A stretch of DNA of 64,000 nucleotides from Pyramidobacter piscolens. Its GTDB lineage: Bacteria > Synergistota > Synergistia > Synergistales > Dethiosulfovibrionaceae. Below the pieces are notes generated by a model. It was not told the origin of the DNA, did no database searches, and saw only the letters and a program-made list of their open reading frames with translations. Within the stretch, counting starts at the first letter, position 1. Each line of letters opens with the position of its first letter. The stretch covers positions 1 through 64,000 of the forward strand of contig SFDM01000011.1 of the NCBI GenBank assembly GCA_004558205.1. The letters are read 5' to 3'. A program made the translations under genes and the position numbers. Of this stretch, positions 6,884 through 15,528 are shown one piece after another.

Positions 6884-7918
6884 ATGAAAGAGTATTTTTC
6901 TTTTCAATGGCATATCACAGACCAGTGCGACCAACGCTGTAAGCACTGTTATATCTTTTCGGAGGACAACTGCAAAAAGCTGGATTCCATGGATTGGAAC
7001 CAGATGGAAGATACGTTTTATAACTGCTTGGATTTCTGCGAGGTCTATGGTCGTCTGCCCTATTTTTACATTACCGGCGGCGATCCCATCCTGCATCCGA
7101 ACTTTTGGCAGCTGCTGGAACTGATGAAAGCGCATGATATTCCGTTTGCCATTCTCGGAAACCCATTTCATTTGAACGATGCGGTCTGCCGCCGTATGAA
7201 GGAACTGGGCTGCCAGAAGTACCAGCTTTCCATCGACGGCATGCGCGAGACGCACGACTGGTTCCGCAAGCCTGGCTCCTTCGACTGCACGCTTGAAAAG
7301 ATCGCCTGCATCAAAAACGCGGGGATTCGCGCTGTGATTATGACGACGGTGTCCGGGGCAAATATCGGCGAGATTCCCCATATCATAGACAGAGTCGTGA
7401 AATGCAAGGCCGATGTGTTTGCCTTTTCCCGCTACTGCCCCACCAGCGAGGAAAAAGACGTAGGGATAGAGCCGACGCGCTACCGTGAATTGCTCGCCCA
7501 GTGCGACCGTAAGTTCAAGGCCTATGAAGAGTCAGGCTGCGAGACCTACTTCAACAAAAAGGACCACCTCTGGACGCTGTATGAATACGAAACAGGCTCG
7601 TTTAAAATTCCGGAACACGTCGAAGCCGGCATGATTTACGGCGGCTGCAACTGCGGCAACTGCCATCTGACGATCCTGCCCACCGGAGATATTTTTGCCT
7701 GCCGCCGAGTACAGAACAGCCGTGTCGGCAGCGTGTTTGAGGACAGGATTGCCGACCTGTGGGCGAGCAAGATGGAAACTTATCGGGATTACACAAACTT
7801 TAAGAAGTGTTCAAAATGCGAGCTGCTGGCCTTTTGCCGGGGATGTCCGGCGGTCGCAAGCGGCAAGGACGGCAATTTCTACGCCGCCGATCCGCAATGT
7901 TGGAAGGATGTAGAATAA
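6884..7918 (+). CDS. Radical SAM/SPASM enzyme of the ACGX system
   Basis: The protein has 344 residues. The AdoMet-binding 4Fe-4S motif is CDQRCKHCY (Cys15, Cys19, Cys22), followed by a glycine-rich SAM segment (YITGGDPILHPNFW) and the usual beta/alpha barrel. The C-terminal SPASM region has many cysteines for auxiliary clusters (GGCNCGNCHL, CRRV, KKCSKCELLAFCRGCPA, PQCW). Enzymes of this type install thioether or related links on Cys-containing peptides, so the adjacent ACGX peptide is the expected substrate; the exact chemistry is unknown. A GCGAGGA site precedes ATG 6884. Its stop overlaps the next start in TAATG, indicating translational coupling. Confidence 0.9.
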   Translation: MKEYFSFQWHITDQCDQRCKHCYIFSEDNCKKLDSMDWNQMEDTFYNCLDFCEVYGRLPYFYITGGDPILHPNFWQLLELMKAHDIPFAILGNPFHLNDAVCRRMKELGCQKYQLSIDGMRETHDWFRKPGSFDCTLEKIACIKNAGIRAVIMTTVSGANIGEIPHIIDRVVKCKADVFAFSRYCPTSEEKDVGIEPTRYRELLAQCDRKFKAYEESGCETYFNKKDHLWTLYEYETGSFKIPEHVEAGMIYGGCNCGNCHLTILPTGDIFACRRVQNSRVGSVFEDRIADLWASKMETYRDYTNFKKCSKCELLAFCRGCPAVASGKDGNFYAADPQCWKDVE

Positions 7919-8496
7919 TGAATATTTTGGATTTGATAAAGTACCGCCGTTCCATCCGCAAGTATCAGGACCGCCAAATTGAACGCGCCGACCTTGAAAA
8001 AATCATGGAAGCCGGCGCCTACGCGCCAAGTGCCGGCGGAGGCCAGCGGACGTTCCTCGTTGCGATACATAACAAGGCGCTTGCGCAGCAGCTTGGGACG
8101 CTCAATCTCGCGCAGTTTGACAGAAGCCGTTTGGCCGGCTCCTACGTTTCCAGCGAGCAGCCCAGCATCATCGGCGACCCGGCCATCAAAAGCGGCTTTT
8201 ACGGCGCGCCTACTGTCTGCGCTATTTTTGCGCCCCAAAACTTTCTGTACAGCATTCCCGACGCTTTCTGCTGCGCTGAAAATATGGCGCTGGCGGCGGC
8301 GGAGCTGGGCATTTCCTCCTGCATCGTCGCCCGGGCGGAGGAAACTTTCGATAACGAGACAGGCTCGGCGCTCTTAAAAGAGTGGGACATTCCCGAAGAC
8401 TACAGAGCCCGCTGTTTCGTCCTGCTCGGCTACTGCGAGGGCGATTACCCGAAGGCAAAGCCAAGAAAAGACGCGCGATGCCGGATTATAGAATGA
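7918..8496 (+). CDS. Nitroreductase-family flavoprotein
   Basis: This 192-residue protein has the nitroreductase fold: RRSIRKYQDRQIERADLEKI near the N-terminus binds FMN phosphate, APSAGGGQRTF is the second FMN segment, and AENMALAAAELGISSCIVA is the dimer-core helix. The C-terminus is Lys/Arg-rich. Family members reduce nitro, quinone or enone groups, or act on peptides in RiPP pathways as azoline dehydrogenases. Here it may supply reduced flavin or act on the ACGX peptide, which is inference. ATG 7918 overlaps the previous stop; longer frames from 7807 lie inside the radical SAM gene. Confidence 0.85.
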   Translation: MNILDLIKYRRSIRKYQDRQIERADLEKIMEAGAYAPSAGGGQRTFLVAIHNKALAQQLGTLNLAQFDRSRLAGSYVSSEQPSIIGDPAIKSGFYGAPTVCAIFAPQNFLYSIPDAFCCAENMALAAAELGISSCIVARAEETFDNETGSALLKEWDIPEDYRARCFVLLGYCEGDYPKAKPRKDARCRIIE

Positions 8497-8506
8497 GGTG
8501 CGGCAG

Positions 8507-9118
8507 ATGGACCTCGGAACATGCCTGAAAAAACTGGAATATGTCGGAGTTCTTGCCTTCGCCACGGTGGATGAACAGGGCGCGCCGCAGGTACGCAATA
8601 TCAGCGCCATCCACTATGAGCCCAACGGGCTTTACTTTTTTACCGCCAGGGGAAAGTCCTTCTGCTGCGAGCTTCTGCGCGACGGGCGAGTACAGATCCT
8701 GGGCTGCACAAAATACAAAGAGATGATACGGCTCTCCGCGAAGGCTGTTCCCGCAGCAGCGGAAAAACAGAGCGAATATATCGACGCAATTTTTCAGGAA
8801 CAGCCCTACCTTGCCAACGTTTATCCGGAAGACACGCGGAAAATAGGCATCGTTTTCGAAATCAGGGACGCCGCTATAGAATACTTCAATCTCGGCGTCA
8901 ACCCGATTTTCAGAGAAAGCTATCTTCTTGGAAACGGCAGCGTTACACCCAAGGGCTATCAGATCACAGAGAGGTGCATCAGCTGCGGAAAATGCGTAAA
9001 AAGCTGCCCCCAATCCTGCATCAAGGCCGGCAATCCATACCGTATTATTCAAGAACATTGCCTGCACTGCGGCGCCTGCTATGAGGGCTGCCCCGTAAAA
9101 GCCGTTGAAAAGCGATGA
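8507..9118 (+). CDS. FMN-binding split-barrel protein fused to a 2x[4Fe-4S] ferredoxin
   Basis: The N-terminal 130 residues form a pyridoxamine-5'-phosphate-oxidase-like split barrel (GVLAFATVDEQGAPQVRNIS, LYFFTARGKSF). The C-terminus carries two ferredoxin motifs, CISCGKCVKSCPQSC and CLHCGACYEGCPVKA. This is a small flavin/iron-sulphur electron carrier, suited to feeding electrons to the radical SAM enzyme or the nitroreductase. GTG 8498 is an alternative start; ATG 8507 has GAGG at a better distance. The end overlaps the macrodomain gene in ATGA. Confidence 0.85.
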   Translation: MDLGTCLKKLEYVGVLAFATVDEQGAPQVRNISAIHYEPNGLYFFTARGKSFCCELLRDGRVQILGCTKYKEMIRLSAKAVPAAAEKQSEYIDAIFQEQPYLANVYPEDTRKIGIVFEIRDAAIEYFNLGVNPIFRESYLLGNGSVTPKGYQITERCISCGKCVKSCPQSCIKAGNPYRIIQEHCLHCGACYEGCPVKAVEKR

Positions 9119-9897
9119 ACCAGGCTCAGCGGAGAATCTATCTGATCAAATCGCTGCTTGCCGAGCAGCGCCGGTATGAAAACATCACAATACCGCAGGG
9201 CAAGAACGAGCAGGAACAATTTTTGCGCTCGCTTATGAACGTCCGCCCTCCGCAGCCAGCCAGCGATGATTTTCTAGCCGTTCAAGACGAATATTTACGG
9301 CAGCGGACGGCAGAAAAAGGAATCGTAAAACTGCAGGAGCTCTCGCCTGTGGGAAACAATCTTTTTCTATGGCAGGGAGACATCACGAGGCTTGCGGCTG
9401 ACGCTATCGTCAACGCCGCCAACAGCGGGATGACCGGGTGTTATTATCCCTGCCACGGCTGCATCGACAACGCGATCCACACCTTTGCCGGAGTCCAGCT
9501 GCGGCTGGAGTGCGCCGAGCTGATGAAGCGCCAGCGGCACGGCGAACCCGCGGGACGGGCAAAAATCACAAAAGCCTACAACCTGCCGAGCAAATATGTT
9601 CTTCACACCGTCGGCCCGATCGTCACGGCCGCGCTTTCCCGTAAGGACGAAACAGAGCTTTCTGACTGCTACCGCTCTTGCCTCGCTTTAGCAAAACAAA
9701 GCCCTATCGAAAGTATAGCGTTCTGCTGTATCTCCACAGGCGAATTTCATTTCCCAAATGAACGGGCGGCAGAGATTGCCGTTCAAACTGTAAAAGACGA
9801 TCTGCAAAAAAGCAAAATCAAGGTGGTATTCAATGTTTTCAAGGATGAAGATTACAGAATCTATCAAAGACTCCTCGGAGCGGATAAGAAAGCTTAA
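9115..9897 (+). CDS. Zinc-containing macrodomain protein-ADP-ribosyl hydrolase
   Basis: The 260-residue protein has an N-terminal helical extension (about 1-70) typical of the zinc-macro subfamily. The macro fold follows, with LFLWQGDITRLAADAIVNAA and the distinctive GCYYPCHGCIDNAIH insert, whose Cys and His residues bind the zinc, then KYVLHTVGPI and CISTGEFHFP. Characterised relatives are encoded beside SirTM sirtuins and remove the mono-ADP-ribose these add to proteins. The same pairing is seen here: the sirtuin gene starts inside the end of this one. It joins the preceding flavin/ferredoxin gene by an ATGA overlap. Confidence 0.9.
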   Translation: MNQAQRRIYLIKSLLAEQRRYENITIPQGKNEQEQFLRSLMNVRPPQPASDDFLAVQDEYLRQRTAEKGIVKLQELSPVGNNLFLWQGDITRLAADAIVNAANSGMTGCYYPCHGCIDNAIHTFAGVQLRLECAELMKRQRHGEPAGRAKITKAYNLPSKYVLHTVGPIVTAALSRKDETELSDCYRSCLALAKQSPIESIAFCCISTGEFHFPNERAAEIAVQTVKDDLQKSKIKVVFNVFKDEDYRIYQRLLGADKKA

Positions 9898-10702
9898 AAA
9901 TGAGCTCGAAGCCGCCGACGCCATCGTCATAGGCGCGGGAGCGGGGCTTTCAGCCGCGGCGGGATTGACCTACGGCGGCGAACGGTTCAGAAAGCATTTT
10001 TCTGACTTTGAAAAAAAATACGGCTTCCACGATATGTACTCCGGCGGCTTTTATCCCTACGAAACATTGGAGGAGCATTGGGCCTATTGGAGCCGAAACA
10101 TCCTCGTCAACCGCTATATGGACGCTCCGAAACCCGTTTACAGCGCCTTTTTTGAACTTGTCAAAAACAAGGATTATTTTGTGATTTCAACCAATGTGGA
10201 CTCTTGCTTTCAGAAGGCCGGATTCAACAAAGAAAGGCTGTTCTACACGCAGGGCGATTACGGTTTATTTCAATGCAGCGAGCCATGCTGCGACGAAACT
10301 TTCGAAAATGAAGCGCTGATTCGCCAAATGGTACGGGAGCAGGCGGATATGCGTGTTCCGTCCGAATTGCTGCCTCAATGCCCGCGCTGCGGCAAACCTA
10401 TGACCATGAACTTGCGTTCGGACCATCGTTTCGTCGAGGACGAACGATGGCGCCTGTCAGCGCAGCGATATAAAAATTTTATGCAGGCTTGGGCAGGCCG
10501 GCATATCCTCTTGCTTGAACTCGGCGTGGGCTACAACACCCCGGTTATTATAAAGTACCCCTTTTGGCGGATAACCGCCCAAAATCCCCAGGCTGTTTAT
10601 GCCTGCATCAACGCGGGAGAGGCGGTTGCCCCGCAGAAAATATCATCGCAGTCAATTTGCGTCAACGCGGATATTGCGGGCGCCATTCGAGATATGCTTT
10701 GA
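9833..10702 (+). CDS. SirTM-type sirtuin (protein ADP-ribosyltransferase)
   Basis: The 289-residue protein has the NAD-binding signature VIGAGAGLSAAAG, the STNVDSCFQKAG loop and the class-M sequence FYTQGDYGLFQCS, where ordinary sirtuins have a catalytic histidine-glycine. A zinc-type cysteine set (CSEPCC, then CPRCG) and an ELGVGYNTP strand are present. SirTM enzymes transfer ADP-ribose from NAD to a partner protein, known in Staphylococcus and Streptococcus to be a lipoylated GcvH-like protein. No GcvH-L or lipoate ligase gene is seen here. ATG 9833 has AAGGTGG 7 bases upstream and overlaps the macrodomain gene by 65 bp; ATG 9845 is possible. It is the last gene of the ACGX operon. Confidence 0.88.
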   Translation: MFSRMKITESIKDSSERIRKLKNELEAADAIVIGAGAGLSAAAGLTYGGERFRKHFSDFEKKYGFHDMYSGGFYPYETLEEHWAYWSRNILVNRYMDAPKPVYSAFFELVKNKDYFVISTNVDSCFQKAGFNKERLFYTQGDYGLFQCSEPCCDETFENEALIRQMVREQADMRVPSELLPQCPRCGKPMTMNLRSDHRFVEDERWRLSAQRYKNFMQAWAGRHILLLELGVGYNTPVIIKYPFWRITAQNPQAVYACINAGEAVAPQKISSQSICVNADIAGAIRDML

Positions 10703-10798
10703 CGTTTCTTCCATCTTCTACCTTTCATCGTGACTCTACTTTCAAGGCGCTCCATTAGCCCAGCTTCTCCCGTTTATTCATATACTATTTTACAATAA

Positions 10799-10860
10799 AA
10801 ACGCAAAATGGGCACGGAGGGGACGACCCGAGGGGTATCCACCAAGCGAGTATAGGCAGG
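10799..10860 (+). repeat. 60-bp inverted repeat, copy 1
   Basis: This stretch (AAACGCAAAATGGGCACGGA onward, to TATAGGCAGG) matches the reverse complement of 16298-16360 with only a few differences. Inside and after it, CCCGAGGGG (10827-10835) can pair with CCCCTCGGG (10897-10905), so the transcript would be structured. No protein is encoded between 10703 and 11025. Confidence 0.75.
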
Positions 10861-10968
10861 CCGAACAGGCCGAGATAGTCTTTAGCGAATGCATGGCCCC
10901 TCGGGCCGGTCCCGGACGTTAAGTTCAGCTGTTCTATTGATAATTAATATCATACTATGCGCACAGAC

Positions 10969-11015
10969 AAAGAAGGCGTTCCCGCGTCTATCGAAGCAGC
11001 GGGAACGCCTTCTTT
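10969..11015. terminator. 17-bp hairpin terminator between sirtuin and aconitase genes
   Basis: AAAGAAGGCGTTCCCGC (10969-10985) pairs exactly with 10999-11015 around 13 nt. It is placed 10 bp beyond the aconitase stop and may end both convergent transcripts. Confidence 0.75.
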
Positions 11016-11025
11016 ATTTCAAAAC

Positions 11026-12966
11026 TTATTGGGCGATCGTTCCTTTGATCTTCGCCAGAAGCCCGCCGCAGAGCAGGATTTCTATCTCGTCGCCAGACAG
11101 GGGCAGACTGGCCTTAAAATCTGTTCCGCGGGTCAGGTTCTTGACCGTCACCGATTTTGACTTGATCTGCCCGGGCCAGTCCTCGACCTCGAGCTGGTCG
11201 GCCAGTGCAAGTTTGTCGTAGTCCGCTGGATCGTCGAAGATCAAGGGGACCACGCCATGGTTGATCAGGTTATTGCGGTGGATTCGCGCTATTGACTTGG
11301 CGATAACCGCCTTCACTCCAAGGTACATGGGCGTGATGGCGGCGTGTTCGCGGCTGGATCCCTGGCCATAGTTCTCGCCGCCGATGATGACGCTCGTCTT
11401 CATGGCCTGGGCGCGGGCCACGAAGTCGGGGTCGTACCTGGAATAGGCGAACTTGGCGATCAGAGGGATGTTGGAGCGCATGGAGGAAAATTCGGCGCTG
11501 GCTGGGGTGATGTCGTCGGTGGTGATGTTGTCGCCGGCCTTCAGGCTGATCTGGGCCTTCAGCGTCCCGGCAGGCGCGGAGTTCACGGGCAGGGGTTTGA
11601 TGTTGGGGCCTCTGATGATCTCCACGGCGCGGCCGTCCTCTATCGGGGCGATAAGCAGGTTATCGTTGACAGGGTAGGCTTCCGGCTCGCGAACCTGCGC
11701 CAGCGCCGACAAATCGCCCATGACGTCGGCGGGATCGGTGATGACGCCCGTGACCGCCGTGGCCGCCGCCACTTCGGGGCTGACGAGGTAGAGCTTGGCG
11801 TCGGCGGTGCCGCCGCGACCTTTGAAGTTGCGGTTGGAGGTGCGAACCGAGATGCCGCCCGTCGCAGGAGCCTGGCCGATACCCGTACAGGCGCCGCAGG
11901 CAATTTCGGTGATGCGCGCGCCCGCGTCCACCAGGTCGCTCACCACGCCCTCGTCGAGGAGCATCTTGAAAATCTGCCGGGTGCTGATGGCTATGGTGAG
12001 GCTCACGTTATCGTTCACTTTACGGCCTTTGAGCACGGCTGCGGCCTTTTTGATGTCGCCATAGGAAGCGTTGGTGCAGCTGCCGATGAAAACCTGCTGT
12101 ACGGGCAGCTTGGGAACCTCGCGCACTGACGTCACGTTGTCGGGCTGGTCGGGACAGGCCACCATGGGTTCGATGACTGACAAGTCCAGGCTTACTTCAT
12201 CGTCGTAGGCGCATTCTTCGTCGGGAACAAGAGGGACGAAAGACCTTTCTCGTCCCTGCGCGGCAAAGAACTTCCTCACCACTTCGTCGGCGGGGAAAAC
12301 CGACGTGGTGGCCCCCATCTCGGCGCCCATGTTGGCGATGGTTCCGCGCTCAGGCACCTCGAGGGTCAGAACGCCCGGCCCCACGTACTCAAAGACCTTG
12401 CCGAGCCCCCCCTTGACGCCGAAACGCCGCAGCATCTCCAGCACCACGTCCTTGGCTGAGCTGCCGGGACGCAGGCGCCCCGTCAGATTGACTTTCACGA
12501 CTTCGGGCATGCGAAGGCGTACCGGCAGCCCCGCCATAGCGGCGGCGGCGTCCATTCCACCAGCGCCCAGGGCGAACATGCCGATAGCGCCGCCCGTGGT
12601 GGTGTGGCTGTCGGTGCCCATCAGCGTCTTTCCCGGAATACCGAACCTCGCGTAATGGACGGAATGGCAGATACCGTTGCCGGGGCGTGAAAGCCAAAGG
12701 CCGTATTTCTTCGCGACGGACTGAAGGTAGATATGGTCGTCGGGCGTTTTGTTGTCCACGTAGAGCAGGTTATGATCCAGGTAGCTCACGGAACATTCAG
12801 TCCTGACGCGGGGCAGGCCGAGGGCTTCGAAAGCCAGGTAACTCATGACCGCCGTGATATCGTGGGTCAGAGTCTGATCGATTTTTACGTAAATTTCTTC
12901 GCCGGGGATCATTTTCGCGGGGCTTGTCAGGTGCGCCGCGATGATCTTCTGCGTCAGGTTCCGCAT
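11026..12966 (-). CDS. acnA: Aconitate hydratase
   Basis: The enzyme is 646 residues long and interconverts citrate and isocitrate in the TCA pathway. The 4Fe-4S ligands are visible in IGSCTNASYGD and CGACTGIGQAP. Substrate residues lie in MGTDSHTTTGGAIGM and SVRTSNRNFKGRGG. The swivel domain follows with NITTDDITPASAEF and GGENYGQGSSREHAA. The length fits the shorter, mitochondrial/archaeal-type aconitase group. It lies 30 bp downstream of a 2-hydroxycarboxylate transporter gene on the same strand, so import of citrate or malate and its conversion are probably co-expressed. The symbol could equally be written acn. Confidence 0.93.
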   Translation of the reverse strand: MRNLTQKIIAAHLTSPAKMIPGEEIYVKIDQTLTHDITAVMSYLAFEALGLPRVRTECSVSYLDHNLLYVDNKTPDDHIYLQSVAKKYGLWLSRPGNGICHSVHYARFGIPGKTLMGTDSHTTTGGAIGMFALGAGGMDAAAAMAGLPVRLRMPEVVKVNLTGRLRPGSSAKDVVLEMLRRFGVKGGLGKVFEYVGPGVLTLEVPERGTIANMGAEMGATTSVFPADEVVRKFFAAQGRERSFVPLVPDEECAYDDEVSLDLSVIEPMVACPDQPDNVTSVREVPKLPVQQVFIGSCTNASYGDIKKAAAVLKGRKVNDNVSLTIAISTRQIFKMLLDEGVVSDLVDAGARITEIACGACTGIGQAPATGGISVRTSNRNFKGRGGTADAKLYLVSPEVAAATAVTGVITDPADVMGDLSALAQVREPEAYPVNDNLLIAPIEDGRAVEIIRGPNIKPLPVNSAPAGTLKAQISLKAGDNITTDDITPASAEFSSMRSNIPLIAKFAYSRYDPDFVARAQAMKTSVIIGGENYGQGSSREHAAITPMYLGVKAVIAKSIARIHRNNLINHGVVPLIFDDPADYDKLALADQLEVEDWPGQIKSKSVTVKNLTRGTDFKASLPLSGDEIEILLCGGLLAKIKGTIAQ

Positions 12967-12996
12967 TGTTCTGTATTCCTTTCCCGATTCAAAAAG

Positions 12997-14319
12997 TTAT
13001 TTGAAGAACGCAAAGGCCACGCTGGCCAGAAGCAGGATGATGGCGCCTCCGATGCGCGAGGAAATCTGGGCGTAGGACATGAGGTTCATCCTCTTGCCCG
13101 CCCCCAGAACTTGAAGGTCGCCGGAACCGCCGCGGTTGGCCATGCAAAGGCCGGCGGTCATGGCGGACTCGACGAAGTTAAACCCGAAGATCATGCCCAC
13201 AAGACCGGAACCGACGATCGCGCCGAGCACCACCATGAAGCTCACAAAAACAGTCCTGAGGTTCAGCACGGCCAGGAACTCACCCAGGTCGGTAAAGGCG
13301 ATGCCGATGCCGCACATGCACATGCACATCAGGGGCTTGGTGAGGAAATCCGACAGGCGTTTGGCGCCGAGCTTGGCTTCCTGGGGGATCACGTTGCTGA
13401 CGTTCAGAATGGCCGAAAAGATGACCATATAGGCGTACATGTGGATGGACACCTGGCCGATGCTGGGCAGGATGCTCTTGGAAAAGATCCGGGCCGCCGC
13501 GAAAACACAGCACACCAGCATGAGGCCGCCGGCCATATGGTATTGATTTATCTCGGGTTTGGGCGCGCTGTCCTCGGGAAGCCTGTATTTATCGGCGTTT
13601 TTCAGGAGCTCGCCGTTGCCCGTAAGAGCGGGGAACTTCTCGCCCAGAGCGTTCAGCGCCACAGCGCCCAGAATGGCGAAGTTATTGGCGATGTTCAGTA
13701 TGGCGAAAGCCACAGAATAATAGGTGGATTTGCTCTGGCCCGTGGTGGCTTCCCACATCTCGCTCAGGGGAATCGCTCCGGCGCCGTTGCCTCCGCCCAT
13801 AATGGGCAGCACGTAAAAGTTCAGCACTTCCTTCATGTCGATGCCACACAGCATGGCGCCCCCGATACCGAAAGCGGCCGCCGCGGCGATGCCGCCGAGG
13901 ATCGCGGGAATATAGCCCGTGAACGCCTTGAGCAGCTGTTTCCGGTTGACCGTCAGCACCGCCGAGACGATCAGCAGCGAGATGAAGATCGTCTGAAAGC
14001 CGAAATCATCGTAGAAAAAGGTGATGCCCTTGGCGTATTTTTCGGGCAGGATCTTGTAATACTCGAGAGCGGCCGCTCCAAAGAAGGTCATGACGGCGCC
14101 GCCGCCCACGTAGTCCTTCCAGATAGGAAGGCGCTCGCCGATTTCGAAGAGCACGAAACCGACGGAGAACATGATCGCCACGATGGCGAGCATGTCGTCG
14201 CTGGGCATCTTGCCCGTGAAGGTGACCACATAAACGACGGCGATGAAGATCCCCATCATCCACATGGGAACGCCGTATCTCGTGGAACGCCAGAAACCGG
14301 AATTATCTTTCTCTGCCAC
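12997..14319 (-). CDS. 2-hydroxycarboxylate:cation symporter (CitS/MaeN family)
   Basis: This 440-residue membrane protein has about 11 hydrophobic segments and the two re-entrant-loop signatures of the 2HCT family: VLPIMGGGNGAGAIP in the first half and MANRGGSGDLQVLG in the second. Family members import citrate, malate or related hydroxy acids with Na+ or H+, sometimes in exchange for lactate. Substrate specificity cannot be read from sequence. It is the first gene of a two-gene unit with aconitase; the LysR gene lies upstream on the same strand and may control it. Confidence 0.9.
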   Translation of the reverse strand: MAEKDNSGFWRSTRYGVPMWMMGIFIAVVYVVTFTGKMPSDDMLAIVAIMFSVGFVLFEIGERLPIWKDYVGGGAVMTFFGAAALEYYKILPEKYAKGITFFYDDFGFQTIFISLLIVSAVLTVNRKQLLKAFTGYIPAILGGIAAAAAFGIGGAMLCGIDMKEVLNFYVLPIMGGGNGAGAIPLSEMWEATTGQSKSTYYSVAFAILNIANNFAILGAVALNALGEKFPALTGNGELLKNADKYRLPEDSAPKPEINQYHMAGGLMLVCCVFAAARIFSKSILPSIGQVSIHMYAYMVIFSAILNVSNVIPQEAKLGAKRLSDFLTKPLMCMCMCGIGIAFTDLGEFLAVLNLRTVFVSFMVVLGAIVGSGLVGMIFGFNFVESAMTAGLCMANRGGSGDLQVLGAGKRMNLMSYAQISSRIGGAIILLLASVAFAFFK

Positions 14320-14481
14320 AATAAACCCCTCCGTATGAAATAAATAAGTTCAATAGCGTTTTTTTCCTGATTGTTCCCTCAGGACTTTTTAATCATAAAA
14401 AACGGTTCGCTATTTGTAAAATACGCATACATACATGGTTATCATGACAAAAAAAGCATGTCCGCTTCAATTAAAAAAGCT

Positions 14482-15387
14482 TCAGCCCTCCTCGAAGGCA
14501 TTCCGCGCCGCCTCAAAAAAGGCCCGTTCCACGTCACCGACGTAAGCGTCTTTCCTGTAATGCAGCGCGATGCTCCATTCCAGAGAAGGGACGCCGATCC
14601 GGTAGATTTCCGGCGCCGCCGGGCATTGAGCCAGCCTGGTCGTCATCTCCGGCACAATCGCTACCCCCAGGCCGGCCGCCGCCAGGCGTAGCGACGTAAT
14701 GTTGCTGGTGCTCTCGAAGACCGTCTGCGGCGACAGGCTGTATTCAGCTAAAAACTCCCCCACCCTCCTGAAAAGGCCATGCCCTTTTTTCGAGAGGATA
14801 AAGGGAAGATCACCCAGAGTACGGGGATCCACGGTCATCGAAACGCCGTCCACCCGATGGCGTTCATCGATCAGACGCGGCGGAGCGGCAAGGACGAGGC
14901 GCTCTCTGTACACTTCCATGGTTTCAAAGCCGCTGTCGGGAAAGCAGGGCAAGATGGCAAAATCCACCCGCCCCCGGGAAAGGTAGTCCAGCAGCCTGTG
15001 GGTATGGGTGACGTCCACGTCCACGTCGATGCCCGGATAGCGCCGCTTGAACTGAGGCAGTATGAGAGGCAGCATGTAGGCGGCGCGCTCATGGGGAACG
15101 CCCACGTGGAGGCGGCCTTTCATATTGCCTGAAATATCGCGGAACTCGCTCATCATCCGGTCTTTTACGCGCAGAATTTCCTGGGCGTTCTTCAGGTACT
15201 GTTCGCCCGCGTAGGTCAGCTTCAACGGCGACGTGGATCTGTCAAAAAGTTTGACGCCCAGCTCGTCCTCGGTGCGCGCGATAAAGTGACTCAGCGAAGG
15301 CTGGGAGATATAGAGCGCCGCGGCAGCCCTGGTGATATTCTGGTGCTCCGCCACGGCCATAATGTATTGCAGCTGCCTGAAATCCAT
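14482..15387 (-). CDS. LysR-family transcriptional regulator
   Basis: The 301-residue protein has the LysR HTH at residues 1-60 (MDFRQLQYIMAVAEHQNITR, then AAAALYISQPSLSHFI) and a two-lobed effector-binding domain after residue 90. It is intact, unlike the remnants near 4-5.7 kb. It is divergent from the RraA-like gene, with a perfect 16-bp palindrome over the latter's -10 box, and upstream of the citrate/malate transporter. The likely effector is an organic acid used by this cluster (inference). Confidence 0.9.
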   Translation of the reverse strand: MDFRQLQYIMAVAEHQNITRAAAALYISQPSLSHFIARTEDELGVKLFDRSTSPLKLTYAGEQYLKNAQEILRVKDRMMSEFRDISGNMKGRLHVGVPHERAAYMLPLILPQFKRRYPGIDVDVDVTHTHRLLDYLSRGRVDFAILPCFPDSGFETMEVYRERLVLAAPPRLIDERHRVDGVSMTVDPRTLGDLPFILSKKGHGLFRRVGEFLAEYSLSPQTVFESTSNITSLRLAAAGLGVAIVPEMTTRLAQCPAAPEIYRIGVPSLEWSIALHYRKDAYVGDVERAFFEAARNAFEEG

Positions 15388-15468
15388 GATAAAACTCCCC
15401 CTCTTTCAGATCATGACATTTTTTGCATGTCTGGCATCTCTTTAAGAGTATTTCATTTATGCTTGCGC

Positions 15469-15484
15469 TTCGATTATAATCGAA
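15469..15484. promoter_or_regulatory. Palindromic operator over the rraA-like promoter
   Basis: TTCGATTATAATCGAA is a perfect 8+8 palindrome that contains TATAAT (15475-15480), the apparent -10 box of the gene at 15529. The -35 region is weak, which suits a regulated promoter. The divergent LysR protein is the obvious candidate binder. Confidence 0.5.
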
Positions 15485-15528
15485 AAACAGTTTTAACGGA
15501 AAAAATACGAGAGGAGTCTGTAAAAAAA

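Noticed and set aside
12733..14343. 536-residue + frame over the aconitase and transporter genes
   Set aside because: It is antisense to two clearly coding genes and its His/Gly/Asp-rich composition is that of a mirror frame.
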